A DNA stretch of 64,000 bases from Cyclobacterium sp. SYSU L10401. GTDB taxonomy: Bacteria; Bacteroidota; Bacteroidia; Cytophagales; Cyclobacteriaceae. The stretch lies in NCBI RefSeq assembly GCF_010993705.1, contig NZ_WOFO01000002.1:310001-374000 (forward strand), written 5' to 3'. The position numbers and the translations under genes were made by a program. The notes beneath the pieces are model-generated. The model was not told where the DNA came from and made no database searches. It saw nothing but the letters and a program-made list of their open reading frames with translations. How positions within the stretch are numbered: the first letter of the stretch is position 1; each line of letters starts with the position of its first letter. Positions 9,996 through 18,396 of the stretch are shown here, piece after piece.

Positions 9996-11282
9996 ATGTC
10001 CGATAATGCTAAACTCTCCTTTAAAGGAAAAGAATATGAACTCCCAGTTATTGAAGGTACTGAAAATGAACAGGCTATAGATATTGCTAAACTTCGAGGG
10101 CAATCAGGTTTGATCACTATTGACCCGGGCTACAAAAATACCGGTTCCACCAAAAGTGCCATTACATTTTTAGATGGAGAAGAGGGTATTCTAAGATACA
10201 GGGGATATAATATTGAAGATTTGGCCGAAAATTCCAATTTTCTAGAGGTTTCTTATTTGTTGATCAATGGTGAATTACCCACGGCTTCTCAATATGAGGG
10301 ATTTTCTAATCGGATTACAAAACATACCCTTGTCCATGAGGATATAAAGAAAATATTGGACGGATTTCCCTCAGTAGCACATCCCATGGGGGTTTTGTCT
10401 TCCCTGATTTGCTCTCTTACCGCTTTTTACCCCAATTCTCTCGACCCCAATAATTCAGATGAAGAGATCCAACTGAGTATTGTCAGGCTAATGGCTAAAA
10501 TGCCAACCTTTGCGGCATGGGCTTATAAAAACAAAATGGGGCATCCTGTTAATTACCCGGATAATAACCTGGACTATTGTGGGAATTTCATGAAAATGAT
10601 GTTTGCCCTGCCTTCCGAAAAATATGAAGTAGATCCTGTTATTTCCAAGGCATTGGATCAGTTACTTATCTTACATGCGGACCACGAGCAAAATTGCTCT
10701 ACCTCTACTGTTAGGATAGTAGGATCATCGCAGGCGAGCATATATGCTTCTATTTCTGCAGGAATAAATGCCCTTTGGGGTCCTCTGCATGGAGGGGCCA
10801 ACCAATCCGTGATTGAAATGTTGGAGTCCATTAAAGCAGACGGAGGAGATTCCAAGAAATATTTGGAAAAAGCTAAGGACAAAAATGATCCTTTTCGCTT
10901 GATGGGATTTGGACACAGGGTGTATAAGAACTTTGACCCCAGAGCCAGAATCATCAAAAAAGCTGCCGATGATGTATTGGATAAGCTGGGAATTTCAGAT
11001 CCCGTTTTGGAAATTGCAAAAGAACTGGAAACTGCAGCTTTAAATGACCCCTATTTTGTAGATAGAAAATTGTATCCGAACGTTGATTTTTATTCCGGGA
11101 TCATTTACAGGGCTTTGGGTATTCCTACAGATATGTTTACTGTAATGTTTGCCCTTGGCAGACTTCCGGGCTGGATTGCTCAATGGAAAGAAATGAGGGA
11201 AAATAATGAACCCATTGGAAGACCACGACAGGTATATGTTGGTTCTACTGACAGGTCTTACGTTCCCATGGATAAACGTTAA
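9996..11282 (+). CDS. gltA: Citrate synthase (type II)
   Basis: The 428-residue protein has the length of Gram-negative hexameric type II citrate synthases, which condense acetyl-CoA and oxaloacetate at the entry to the TCA cycle. The conserved blocks are LHADHEQNCSTSTVR, GPLHGGANQSV and MGFGHRVYKNFDPRA, which carry the two catalytic histidines, and an aspartate region near DFYSGIIYRALGIP. It appears monocistronic, with a 286-base upstream region and its own terminator downstream. Confidence 0.97.
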   Translation: MSDNAKLSFKGKEYELPVIEGTENEQAIDIAKLRGQSGLITIDPGYKNTGSTKSAITFLDGEEGILRYRGYNIEDLAENSNFLEVSYLLINGELPTASQYEGFSNRITKHTLVHEDIKKILDGFPSVAHPMGVLSSLICSLTAFYPNSLDPNNSDEEIQLSIVRLMAKMPTFAAWAYKNKMGHPVNYPDNNLDYCGNFMKMMFALPSEKYEVDPVISKALDQLLILHADHEQNCSTSTVRIVGSSQASIYASISAGINALWGPLHGGANQSVIEMLESIKADGGDSKKYLEKAKDKNDPFRLMGFGHRVYKNFDPRARIIKKAADDVLDKLGISDPVLEIAKELETAALNDPYFVDRKLYPNVDFYSGIIYRALGIPTDMFTVMFALGRLPGWIAQWKEMRENNEPIGRPRQVYVGSTDRSYVPMDKR

Positions 11283-11306
11283 GCTTTTGGATGAAAAATA
11301 TAAACT

Positions 11307-11333
11307 AAAAAAGGGTCTGTTGACCCTTTTTTT
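11307..11333 (+). terminator. Rho-independent terminator after citrate synthase
   Basis: GGGTC at 11313-11317 pairs with GACCC at 11322-11326 around a TGTT loop. A-T pairs extend the stem on both sides, and a run of T follows. It lies 25 bases past the gltA stop. Confidence 0.88.
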
Positions 11334-11404
11334 ATTTATGCAAAATATAATTAACTAATTTTAATGCTTTGTAAGTATATATTCTAAATATCAACACGGA
11401 ATTA

Positions 11405-11435
11405 TTGTTTATCAGAATATTTTTACTTAATTTTG
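11405..11435 (+). promoter_or_regulatory. Candidate -33/-7 promoter for the DEAD-box helicase
   Basis: TTG at 11405-11407 and TAATTTTG at 11428-11435 are 20 bases apart, matching the Bacteroidota sigma-A layout (TTTG/TAnnTTTG). Transcription starting just downstream would give a leader of about 100 bases before the ATG at 11543. Confidence 0.5.
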
Positions 11436-11474
11436 CACATTATTATTAAATAAATTTTTCTCCTACGCCGTGGG

Positions 11475-11537
11475 GTTCCTTATTGTTGATCGACACTGGG
11501 ATATTTAGGAATACCGTGGCTTTGAGAAGTAAGGAAC
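11475..11537 (+). promoter_or_regulatory. Leader helix that can sequester the helicase ribosome-binding site
   Basis: GTTCCTTA at 11475-11482 is perfectly complementary to TAAGGAAC at 11530-11537. A G-T wobble and a further A-T pair extend this to ten pairs. The downstream arm contains AAGGA, the only plausible Shine-Dalgarno, five bases before ATG 11543. The intervening loop can form a smaller imperfect hairpin (CAC/GTG with GG/CC). A structure that hides the start is consistent with temperature or helicase-dependent autoregulation, but function is inferred only. Confidence 0.45.
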
Positions 11538-11542
11538 ATTTC

Positions 11543-13246
11543 ATGGAAAACGAATTATTATTTTCAGACCTGGGGGTTTCGGAAGAAATTCTTAGGGCAG
11601 TGGAAGATATGGGCTATACCCAACCTTCCCCCATTCAAAATCAAACCATTCCTCTTTTGCTTCAGGGTGCTGATGTCATCGGACAGGCACAAACAGGAAC
11701 AGGTAAAACAGCCGCTTTCGGCATTCCTATCATTGACAGGATAGATGAAAGTAAAAGCAAACCTCAGGCACTGATCCTCTGTCCCACCAGAGAATTGGCG
11801 GTACAGGTAGAGGGTGAAATAGTCAAACTCTCCAAATACAAGAAAAAAATCTCCTCCACCTGTATATACGGTGGTGAAGCCATAGACCGACAGATCCGGA
11901 GTCTGAAAAGAGGAGTTCAGATTGTGGTTGGAACGCCTGGCAGGATCATGGATCACATGGGCAGAGGTACCCTAGACCTTAGTCAGGTAGGAGTGATCGT
12001 ACTAGATGAGGCAGATGAAATGCTTGACATGGGATTCCGTGAGGATATAGAGACCATATTGAGTTCTATGCCAGCAGCCAGGCAAACGGTGTTTTTTTCC
12101 GCTACCATGCCCAAACCCATTTTGGAGCTGACCAGGAAATATCAAACCAATCCGGAAATCGTTAAAGTACTCCGAAAGGAACTTACCGTAGAAAATATTT
12201 CTCAGTTTTATTATGAAGTGAGGTCAGGACTGAAAACTGACCTGATCAGCAGGCTGATCAACCTTCACCAATACAAGCTGAGTGTTATTTTCTGTAACAC
12301 CAAAAGGGTAACTGACGAGGTGACGGAAGAACTCAATGCAAAAGGAGTACCTGCGGAAGCATTACATGGAGACCTGTCACAGGCACAGCGGACCAAAGTA
12401 ATGAATAAATTCAGGAAAGGTCATTGTTCTGTACTGGTAGCAACAGATGTAGCTGCCAGGGGCATAGATGTAGAAAACGTTGAAGCGGTGTTTAACTTTG
12501 ACCTCCCTTTAGACGAGGAAAATTATGTTCACCGGATAGGACGTACAGGTAGGGCCGGTAAAACGGGAACTGCCATCAGTTTTGTCTCAGGAAGAAGGGA
12601 TGCCGGTAAAATAAATGACCTGGAAAGGTTTATAAAAACCTCCATTGATAAAGCCGCTCCTCCGTCTGTAGACCAGCTGATTCAAATGAAAAAAGATCAA
12701 CTGATCAAGGATATCCACAGGCAAATTGCTAAATCCGATGAAAATCAGATTTATGAAGAAGCTATTGGCAACCTTTTGGCAGAGGGGCTCAGTCTGGAGC
12801 AGGTTGCCCTTGGATTGGTGAAACTACAGTTGGGAGAAGCTGTAGATAAATTCAAAGAAATGAACTTCACGCCTGACAGGGATCGAAGTTCAGGAAGAGA
12901 TGACCGCAGGCCCAGAAGGGATCGGGATCGTTCCGATAGGGACCGCAGCAGCAGGGGTCCGCGTTCCAGCGACAGGGGCGGTAGAAAAAACAAAAAAGAA
13001 AGAGAACCAAATATGGCGCGCCTTTTCCTGAATCTTGGTAAAAAAGACCGCATTCGCCCCAATGATATTGTAGGTGCAATAGCAGGTGAAACAGGTGTAT
13101 CAGGTAAAAATATCGGTGAAATTGATATTTATGATAGCTTTTCCTTTGTTGATATTCCCAAGAAGGATGTCACCCATGTGATTAGTGTTATGAATACCAA
13201 CACCATAAAAGGAAAACAGGTCAATTTTGAAATATCAAAGCCCTGA
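11543..13246 (+). CDS. DEAD-box ATP-dependent RNA helicase (DeaD/CsdA-like) with C-terminal DbpA-type RNA-binding domain
   Basis: ATG 11543 gives a 567-residue protein and has AAGGA upstream; the frame is open further 5' only through a TTG. The helicase core shows the Q motif, AQTGTGKTAAF, PTRELA, TPGRIMDH, VLDEADEM, SAT, and HRIGRTGR. A spacer near residues 445-495 is dense in Arg/Asp/Ser/Gly (RDR-like repeats). The last about 75 residues form a DbpA/CsdA-like RRM beginning ARLFLNLGKKDRI. Such enzymes unwind RNA during ribosome assembly and cold adaptation. The leader sequence suggests post-transcriptional control. Confidence 0.93.
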   Translation: MENELLFSDLGVSEEILRAVEDMGYTQPSPIQNQTIPLLLQGADVIGQAQTGTGKTAAFGIPIIDRIDESKSKPQALILCPTRELAVQVEGEIVKLSKYKKKISSTCIYGGEAIDRQIRSLKRGVQIVVGTPGRIMDHMGRGTLDLSQVGVIVLDEADEMLDMGFREDIETILSSMPAARQTVFFSATMPKPILELTRKYQTNPEIVKVLRKELTVENISQFYYEVRSGLKTDLISRLINLHQYKLSVIFCNTKRVTDEVTEELNAKGVPAEALHGDLSQAQRTKVMNKFRKGHCSVLVATDVAARGIDVENVEAVFNFDLPLDEENYVHRIGRTGRAGKTGTAISFVSGRRDAGKINDLERFIKTSIDKAAPPSVDQLIQMKKDQLIKDIHRQIAKSDENQIYEEAIGNLLAEGLSLEQVALGLVKLQLGEAVDKFKEMNFTPDRDRSSGRDDRRPRRDRDRSDRDRSSRGPRSSDRGGRKNKKEREPNMARLFLNLGKKDRIRPNDIVGAIAGETGVSGKNIGEIDIYDSFSFVDIPKKDVTHVISVMNTNTIKGKQVNFEISKP

Positions 13247-13275
13247 TGGCCCTTATAATAAATGAATAAATTGTT

Positions 13276-13311
13276 TAAGCCATTCTTATTTTAAGAATGG
13301 CTTATTTTTTT
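13276..13311. terminator. Bidirectional terminator between helicase and Crp-like gene
   Basis: A perfect 13-bp stem (13276-13288 with 13292-13304) with a TTT loop is followed by T-rich DNA on the plus side. It lies between converging genes and could end both transcripts. Confidence 0.85.
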
Positions 13312-13374
13312 TAAAACTTAAATGGGTTTGCGTATAATCCTACCAACTCCGGGGCTGGAAAAAACCCTTCCATC

Positions 13375-13977
13375 CTATTTTCTAAGATCATTTCGAATTC
13401 GGCTCAAAGATTCGGGCTTGAGGTTCAAATAAGAAGCCAGGTATTTCAAAGGTACCTGTTGCAGGTATTCGGGATATTTTCTCATCAGGTTCAGGTACCT
13501 GGTTTTAGCATCATCAACAAGCAAAGACAACTCCCGTTTTTCCCTCCACAAATAATATTGTTCTACCGCTATCCTACCAAACTTGTTGCTGATGGGATAT
13601 TGCTCATATAACTGGTCCAGGAAATTTTTATGTAAAGAAGCCAACACTGTATCCTCCAGGGCCTGAATATGAAATACGCTTGGTTTTTGCTGAATGTAGC
13701 TTGCATAGGAGCAATTGAATTCATGCTGAAAAGAGAAATCAAAGCATTTTTCCTCCCCATTGGGAAGTAAAAGGTAATGTCTCGTAAGTCCATCCAGAAC
13801 AATGGATAGGTAGGGTTCCACTTCCCCCGTATTCAGCACCGTCATTCCCTTTTTGAATACTCTGATCGACAATCCTTCACTGAAAACAGCCCACTCTTCA
13901 TCACTCATGGGCAAATAGGGAGACAACAGTTCCTTGGCCTTTTTTAAATGATATTCTGTTGATTCCCGGTTTTGCAT
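13375..13977 (-). CDS. Crp/Fnr family transcriptional regulator
   Basis: The 200-residue protein has an N-terminal cyclic-nucleotide-binding-like beta-roll (about residues 25-130) and a C-terminal winged HTH with QQVPLKYLASYLNLKPESLSRIRND. This is the short Bacteroidota Crp/Fnr subtype. The canonical cAMP phosphate-binding cassette is not obvious and there are no clustered cysteines for an Fe-S cluster, so the ligand is unknown. It diverges from the small membrane protein gene at 14096. Confidence 0.88.
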   Translation of the reverse strand: MQNRESTEYHLKKAKELLSPYLPMSDEEWAVFSEGLSIRVFKKGMTVLNTGEVEPYLSIVLDGLTRHYLLLPNGEEKCFDFSFQHEFNCSYASYIQQKPSVFHIQALEDTVLASLHKNFLDQLYEQYPISNKFGRIAVEQYYLWREKRELSLLVDDAKTRYLNLMRKYPEYLQQVPLKYLASYLNLKPESLSRIRNDLRK

Positions 13978-14095
13978 ATCCTATAGAAAAATTTAAAAAC
14001 ATCCTGACGGCTCAATTTAATTAATTAAATAACATAGGTCAATGCTATACATGTTATCGGGTAATACCTTTGGAAGGTAATCAAACGGAAAAATC

Positions 14096-14344
14096 ATGAC
14101 AAAGAACAGTAAGCAAAAGGCAGGGTTAAAAGTATTGATAAATTTCCTGCAGTATACCTTTCTTGGATCAGCCCTATTGATCATTTTATTGCAGGTGTAC
14201 ATTTATTCTAAATCTGAAACGACTTCCCTAATGGATCAAATGGATCAGATGGAGGGCGCCATTTACCCTTTTGTGGCCTTTTTAGTGGTCACTATACTTA
14301 AAAATAAAAAGATAATTCAACCGTACACGGATGAAAAATCATGA
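14096..14344 (+). CDS. Small membrane protein of unknown function
   Basis: The 82-residue product starts MTKNSKQKAGLK and has two hydrophobic segments (about residues 18-38 and 57-67) separated by a Met/Gln/Asp-rich loop, SLMDQMDQMEG. The N- and C-termini are basic or polar. This suggests an inner-membrane hairpin. It is divergent from the Crp/Fnr gene and could be its target, judged from position only. I do not recognise a family. Confidence 0.6.
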   Translation: MTKNSKQKAGLKVLINFLQYTFLGSALLIILLQVYIYSKSETTSLMDQMDQMEGAIYPFVAFLVVTILKNKKIIQPYTDEKS

Positions 14345-14379
14345 ATAAATCCTTACTGAAATGGAAGGGTTCCCTCTAT

Positions 14380-15327
14380 TCAAGAACCAAATCCTGCATT
14401 TTTCCTAATATTTTGGCTGATAAGGCTTTCCATCAACTCATAGGTTTCCGGAGACAGGCCATGATGTAAAGATTTAGCAATCACATCATCTATCAGTGTC
14501 TTTTTTTCTCCAAAATGGCCATCGCCTACATCCAACTGAAAAGAAGACCTGGCATCCTCAGGAAAATGACGGATCAGCTCTTGTGCTTCATTTATATCCT
14601 TATGGGAAAGGGCTACCTGATGCTTTTGAGCCAGATTTACTATTTCTTCCATTAACTTCCGCCAGCTGCTCAATAATGCCGGAGATTTCAATATCTCGCC
14701 GAAAGTCACCTCATAAGCGGCTGTCAAGGCACCTAAACTGGAAATAAAAAGGAATTTTTTCCACAGGTATTCAGCTACCTTATCGGTCTGTTCCACAGGA
14801 ATCCGGGCTTTTTGCAAGGCATCAAAAAACCATTGGTGGGTATTATTTTTTGGCTTTCCGGCTACTATTTTTCCTGGACCACCCAAATGTTTTACATGAC
14901 CAGGCTGTTGAACATTTGAAATCAAATAAATACAGGCATCCAGTACTTCTGCTTCGCCAACCAAAGGTCTTACCTGACTGGCTGCATCTACCATATTTTG
15001 CAGCGGGACTACCAGTGTCTTTGCTGAAAACAAGGCTTTATTGCCCATCACGGCTTCCTTCAAAGCCGGAGCTTTGGTCGCCAGCAGCACCAAATCATAC
15101 GGACCTTCCTCTGCCCCACTGTACTGAAGGTAATCCGGTTCAAGGTGGCAATCATGATCTTCCGAACTAAAATGCAAGCCAGAAGATTGAATAGTCTTAT
15201 AAGTAGTGCCTCTGGCAATAAAAACCAGTCGAAAAAGATCTTCTTCCCTGTTTAGTGATAATTTCGCTCCGATATAGCCACCTACTCCCCCTATTCCAAG
15301 GATGGCAATGCTTTTTTTTGCTTTCAT
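14380..15327 (-). CDS. Ketopantoate reductase family protein (PanE/ApbA-like)
   Basis: The 315-residue protein opens with a Rossmann dinucleotide motif, AILGIGGVGGYIGAKLS. It has the two-domain layout of 2-dehydropantoate 2-reductases: an N-terminal NADPH-binding half with VLLATKA and VPLQNMVDA, and a C-terminal helical half with the lysine-containing EYLWKKFLFISSLGALTA block. Canonical PanE reduces ketopantoate to pantoate for CoA synthesis. Many Bacteroidota paralogues act on other substrates and no pan gene is adjacent, so substrate identity is uncertain. Confidence 0.85.
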   Translation of the reverse strand: MKAKKSIAILGIGGVGGYIGAKLSLNREEDLFRLVFIARGTTYKTIQSSGLHFSSEDHDCHLEPDYLQYSGAEEGPYDLVLLATKAPALKEAVMGNKALFSAKTLVVPLQNMVDAASQVRPLVGEAEVLDACIYLISNVQQPGHVKHLGGPGKIVAGKPKNNTHQWFFDALQKARIPVEQTDKVAEYLWKKFLFISSLGALTAAYEVTFGEILKSPALLSSWRKLMEEIVNLAQKHQVALSHKDINEAQELIRHFPEDARSSFQLDVGDGHFGEKKTLIDDVIAKSLHHGLSPETYELMESLISQNIRKNAGFGS

Positions 15328-15680
15328 GTGTCTATAATTTGTCTTTAAGCGGTCAGATGGAATCTTTGACGATTAAAATAATCATTGCCCTGTGTGTTTA
15401 ATGATGATTTTAATCGTGTCGATTTCATGTGTTAATAATCTTTTTTTAATAGGCCACATGGATTCTTTTTTTTATGGTCAAAACCTCTGCCTCTATCCGA
15501 TCAAAAGTGAAGGAAAAAAGCAGGTATAACAAATTTGGCTACAGAAACCTGGCCGAAATTAAAAATAAATTTACCATAACACGGGAATCCAATCAAAACC
15601 GGAGATTCAATTTTTTTAATACCCGGTAAATCTTTATTTTGATATCAAATCCAATTTAAATTTTAAAACCCAGATTATCC
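15328..15680. other. Intergenic region between panE-like gene and methyltransferase
   Basis: These 353 bases separate divergent genes and contain the inverted repeat at 15369-15417. A 51-codon basic frame (15474-15629, plus strand) has no ribosome-binding site or recognised homology and is probably chance. Confidence 0.4.
15369..15417. repeat. 18-bp inverted repeat upstream of the ketopantoate-reductase-like gene
   Basis: The arm 15369-15386 pairs with 15400-15417 with a single mismatch, around a 13-base loop. There is no T-tract on either side. It lies 42-90 bases upstream of the panE-like start, so it could be an operator or a transcript hairpin. Confidence 0.6.
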
Positions 15681-16385
15681 GTGAATGATTTTGCAAAAAA
15701 TTGGCTTTACCAGGAATTCCAACAAACTGGTAAAAACTATGCTTCATTAGAGGAGGTAAATGTGTATGATCCCTCTCATGATGATTTCAGGAACATACAA
15801 AATGAATACGATCTGATCGATCAATGGCTGGCACCAGATAAAACCTGCCAATGGGCCGACATTGGATGTGGCACAGGAAACTTTTCTATACATTTCGCTA
15901 AAAAATGCAAAAAGATCTTTGCCATCGATATTTCCCAACCCATGCTGGGGCTTGCCCAAAAAAAAGCCAAAGAACAAGGTGTAATGAATATAGAATTTCA
16001 ACACAGTGGCTATCTGAATTTCAGCTTGCCCGATAAAAGTCTGGATGCCGTCATGAGTTCCCTTTCACTGCATCATTTGCCAGACTACTGGAAAGCAAAG
16101 GCTTTGGAAAAAATTTACAGGGCCTTAAAACCAGAAGGAAAATTGTACATTTACGATGTGGTGATTCCGGATATTGATGGAGATGACGGAATTCACGGAT
16201 TTATTGAACGACAAGCTCATCGTGGCGGAGATTTTCTAAGAGAAGACACCCTTATTCATTTCAAAGAAGAATATTCAACCTTTGACTGGATCATGAAAGG
16301 ATTAATTACCAAACAAGGTTTCGCGCTTACCCGGGAAATTACCGAGGATGATGTACTGAAAAGGTATCTTTGTCAGAAGGAATGA
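15681..16385 (+). CDS. Class I SAM-dependent methyltransferase
   Basis: The 234-residue protein has a Methyltransf_11/25-type core: motif I ADIGCGTGNFSIHF (about residues 59-72), acidic AIDISQPML in motif II, and motif IV/V LDAVMSSLSLHHLPDYWKAK, followed by ALKPEGKLYIYDV. It transfers a methyl group from S-adenosylmethionine, but the acceptor is not predictable. The start is GTG 15681; an overlapping ATG is out of frame. It is probably monocistronic. Confidence 0.85.
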   Translation: MNDFAKNWLYQEFQQTGKNYASLEEVNVYDPSHDDFRNIQNEYDLIDQWLAPDKTCQWADIGCGTGNFSIHFAKKCKKIFAIDISQPMLGLAQKKAKEQGVMNIEFQHSGYLNFSLPDKSLDAVMSSLSLHHLPDYWKAKALEKIYRALKPEGKLYIYDVVIPDIDGDDGIHGFIERQAHRGGDFLREDTLIHFKEEYSTFDWIMKGLITKQGFALTREITEDDVLKRYLCQKE

Positions 16386-16594
16386 TTAGTATTCTCGAGT
16401 AATATGCGTTAGCAATATTATCAGCTACCTGGATAACGTTCGAAATATTGTATGGCATTTTAACATGGATTTCAGTCGACATTTTCATCGGATAAACCTG
16501 GTACCTTAACATCAAACACCAAATTTTCTTCTTAAAGGCAGCCTTCCCAGGTGTGGATACACTTTTTTACAGGAAATTTAGGTACCTTTATGTC

Positions 16595-17437
16595 ATGCAA
16601 ATGATTAAAGGATGGGCCCTTTGCCTGCTGGTATATCCATTTTTGGCTTGTACCAATTTGAAGCCCGTCCAACTGTTTTCCGAAGAGGCTTTAAAGGGAT
16701 TGGATCAATTCCATGAATTGGATTATGGTTTTACAACAAGTTGCCTCGGGGATTGTACCTTTGAGAGGATCAGCCACTACAGCATTGAAAGGAATATCCA
16801 GTGCAATTGTTCCGACTATGAGAAAGCGGATTCATTGGTTAGCGATTTATATCAGACCTTAATAAATTATTGGGATGGATTATACCGTTTATCCTCCTCA
16901 GAGTTGATTCGGTATCAGTTGGATATGCCTGCAGCTAGTTTAGCTGGAGCGGGCTGGAACCAACTTGACCCTGAACAGTTGAATGCCTATCAAAAACTTT
17001 CTGAAATGGGTATAAATGCTGCAGCAGGAAAATACAGAAGGAAAAAATTGGTCCGTTACATGAATGAGGCGGATCCTCACATCAGTTTGATCAGTGAAAA
17101 GCTTACTTTTGTATTGGAGAAAAACCTATTGGGAATTCTTGATATACAAGAGGAAAGCTGGTACATGTATTATAAGACCCAGGTATTGGATGCCAGCCTA
17201 AATACTATAGAAAAAGAATTAGCTGCTGAAAGGTATTATCAATTGAAGGATAATGCGGCAAGGATCCGCAAAAAAACACTTTTATTGGTACGTATTTTGC
17301 ACCACCTTTCGGAAACGCATCACTTATTTACGGCTGAAGACATGAATATTAATGGGGATATTTTTAAAGATGGTGTTCGGTCACTGGCAAACGATTTAAA
17401 TGAATTACATTATGCACTTGAGCAACTGAAGCAATGA
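16595..17437 (+). CDS. Lipoprotein of unknown function with an N-terminal cysteine cluster
   Basis: Choosing ATG 16595 (or 16601) over the GTG at 16553 places a clear lipoprotein signal peptide at the N-terminus, with lipobox FLAC about 17 residues in. The mature protein has a short cysteine cluster (TSCLGDC, then QCNC about 20 residues later) that could form disulfides or bind a ligand. It continues as about 200 residues of mostly alpha-helical, Leu/Glu/Lys-rich sequence without recognisable domains. The stop overlaps the next ATG by four bases (ATGA), so the two genes form a translationally coupled pair. Function unknown. Confidence 0.7.
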   Translation: MQMIKGWALCLLVYPFLACTNLKPVQLFSEEALKGLDQFHELDYGFTTSCLGDCTFERISHYSIERNIQCNCSDYEKADSLVSDLYQTLINYWDGLYRLSSSELIRYQLDMPAASLAGAGWNQLDPEQLNAYQKLSEMGINAAAGKYRRKKLVRYMNEADPHISLISEKLTFVLEKNLLGILDIQEESWYMYYKTQVLDASLNTIEKELAAERYYQLKDNAARIRKKTLLLVRILHHLSETHHLFTAEDMNINGDIFKDGVRSLANDLNELHYALEQLKQ

Positions 17438-17844
17438 AAGAAAGATTGGATAGCGTATTTTTGAGCCAATTGGCGGATGACTTTTTAGAAATAGCCAAGA
17501 AATTCAATGATTTCCGCTTTGAAAAAATAAGCCAACAGGAAATCAGCCAGGACACCTTTATAGAAATGGGTAAGAATGCTAGGGTACTGATGGATACAGC
17601 CCGGGAAATGAAATTACTCTCCACCCTCATCGTGGAAAAAGAAACAGCAGCGGCACTGCAACATCTTAAAGCCCTCAATCAGGAGATAAAGGAAACCATA
17701 ACTTCCTTGAAACAAATTCAGGTCGCTTTTGACCTTATCGGTGGACTTGGAGCTTTGGCTCTGGCTATTGTAGAAAAAAACCCCGCCACCATTTCAGACA
17801 AAATCAATGGTTTAATGGCCCTGTTAAAAAAAAAAGCAAGCTAA
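17434..17844 (+). CDS. Helical protein of unknown function with one hydrophobic segment
   Basis: The 136-residue protein overlaps the upstream lipoprotein gene by four bases. It is predicted all-helical, with heptad-like Leu/Ile spacing around ALQHLKALNQEIKETITSL and a hydrophobic segment near residues 103-115 (LIGGLGALALAIVE). It has no signal peptide and no cysteine. A long amphipathic helix next to a short hydrophobic hairpin is seen in some helical pore-forming or membrane-associating proteins, but nothing here proves such a role. It probably acts with the lipoprotein. Confidence 0.65.
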   Translation: MKERLDSVFLSQLADDFLEIAKKFNDFRFEKISQQEISQDTFIEMGKNARVLMDTAREMKLLSTLIVEKETAAALQHLKALNQEIKETITSLKQIQVAFDLIGGLGALALAIVEKNPATISDKINGLMALLKKKAS

Positions 17845-18396
17845 ACTCCGACTCCAAAAAATCTCCTCATAAAAAAGTGCCAGGGGAAGGGATTGAAAAT
17901 GCTTCGCCAGTCTGCTTTTCAAATCATCCCGATATCAGAAGTGATTATGAATTTCCTTAACCAATAGAATACAAAGGTTTAACCCGAAATATGCATTAGG
18001 AATTCTATTCCAGACTGAAATTACTTCAAAATCAGTCAATCGTTGCAGTTTTCAACTTCACCATAGCGGTGCTAGTTTGCAAACTGCCTGATTTTCTTGC
18101 AATTTCAACCTTCATAACGAAACCTAATACATGATCTGGGTTTAAGCCCTAAGGAAAGGAAGAATTAACCCATTTTAAAATTAAAATTTTGCTATGCTCG
18201 GAGAACCCATAGTACCCTTGGGAGCCAGCAATTAACCGGATCCAATAAACACCTGATCTATTTCGTTTCAAAAAAGTAGCCTATGGGTAACCTTTCATAT
18301 ACCAATTTGGGCACGGCCTGTATTAAACCGAGAATTCCTGAAATATTTCATCAATTATTTTTATTTTAGACCGTTCGTTTAATCAAAAAATATAAA
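17845..18396. other. Long intergenic region containing a MITE-like palindrome
   Basis: There is no ORF of note in 552 bases. The core, 17976-18148, is a large imperfect palindrome described separately. The rest is AT-rich and leads to the start of the Tat oxidoreductase gene; it includes a small palindrome of A/T bases near 18175-18192. Confidence 0.5.
17976..18148. repeat. MITE-like or REP-like 173-bp imperfect palindrome
   Basis: The outer ends are inverted copies: GGTTTAACCCGAAATATG at 17976 onward resembles the complement of the right end at 18123-18148. Inner arms also match (TGAAATT and AAAATCAG blocks on both sides, then TTGCA). They surround a central hairpin, CACC at 18059-18062 pairing with GGTG at 18068-18071. 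The whole element can fold into one long stem. It contains no transposase and looks like a non-autonomous mobile element or a structured intergenic repeat. Confidence 0.6.

Noticed and set aside
11483-11542. N-terminal extension of the helicase from a TTG
   Set aside because: It has no homology to the helicase N-terminus; the ATG at 11543 has a ribosome-binding site and starts directly before the family core.
12870-12990. Tandem repeat or mobile insertion in the helicase gene
   Set aside because: The repetitive RDR-rich segment is a normal low-complexity linker seen in DEAD-box proteins.
15474-15629. 51-codon basic ORF on the plus strand
   Set aside because: It has no ribosome-binding site, no recognised homology, and lies in ordinary AT-rich intergenic DNA.
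16396-16416. Possible second copy of the palindromic repeat's left end
   Set aside because: It resembles the start of the 17976 element over about 20 bases, but no matching right arm or inner blocks follow. It may be a decayed fragment or chance.
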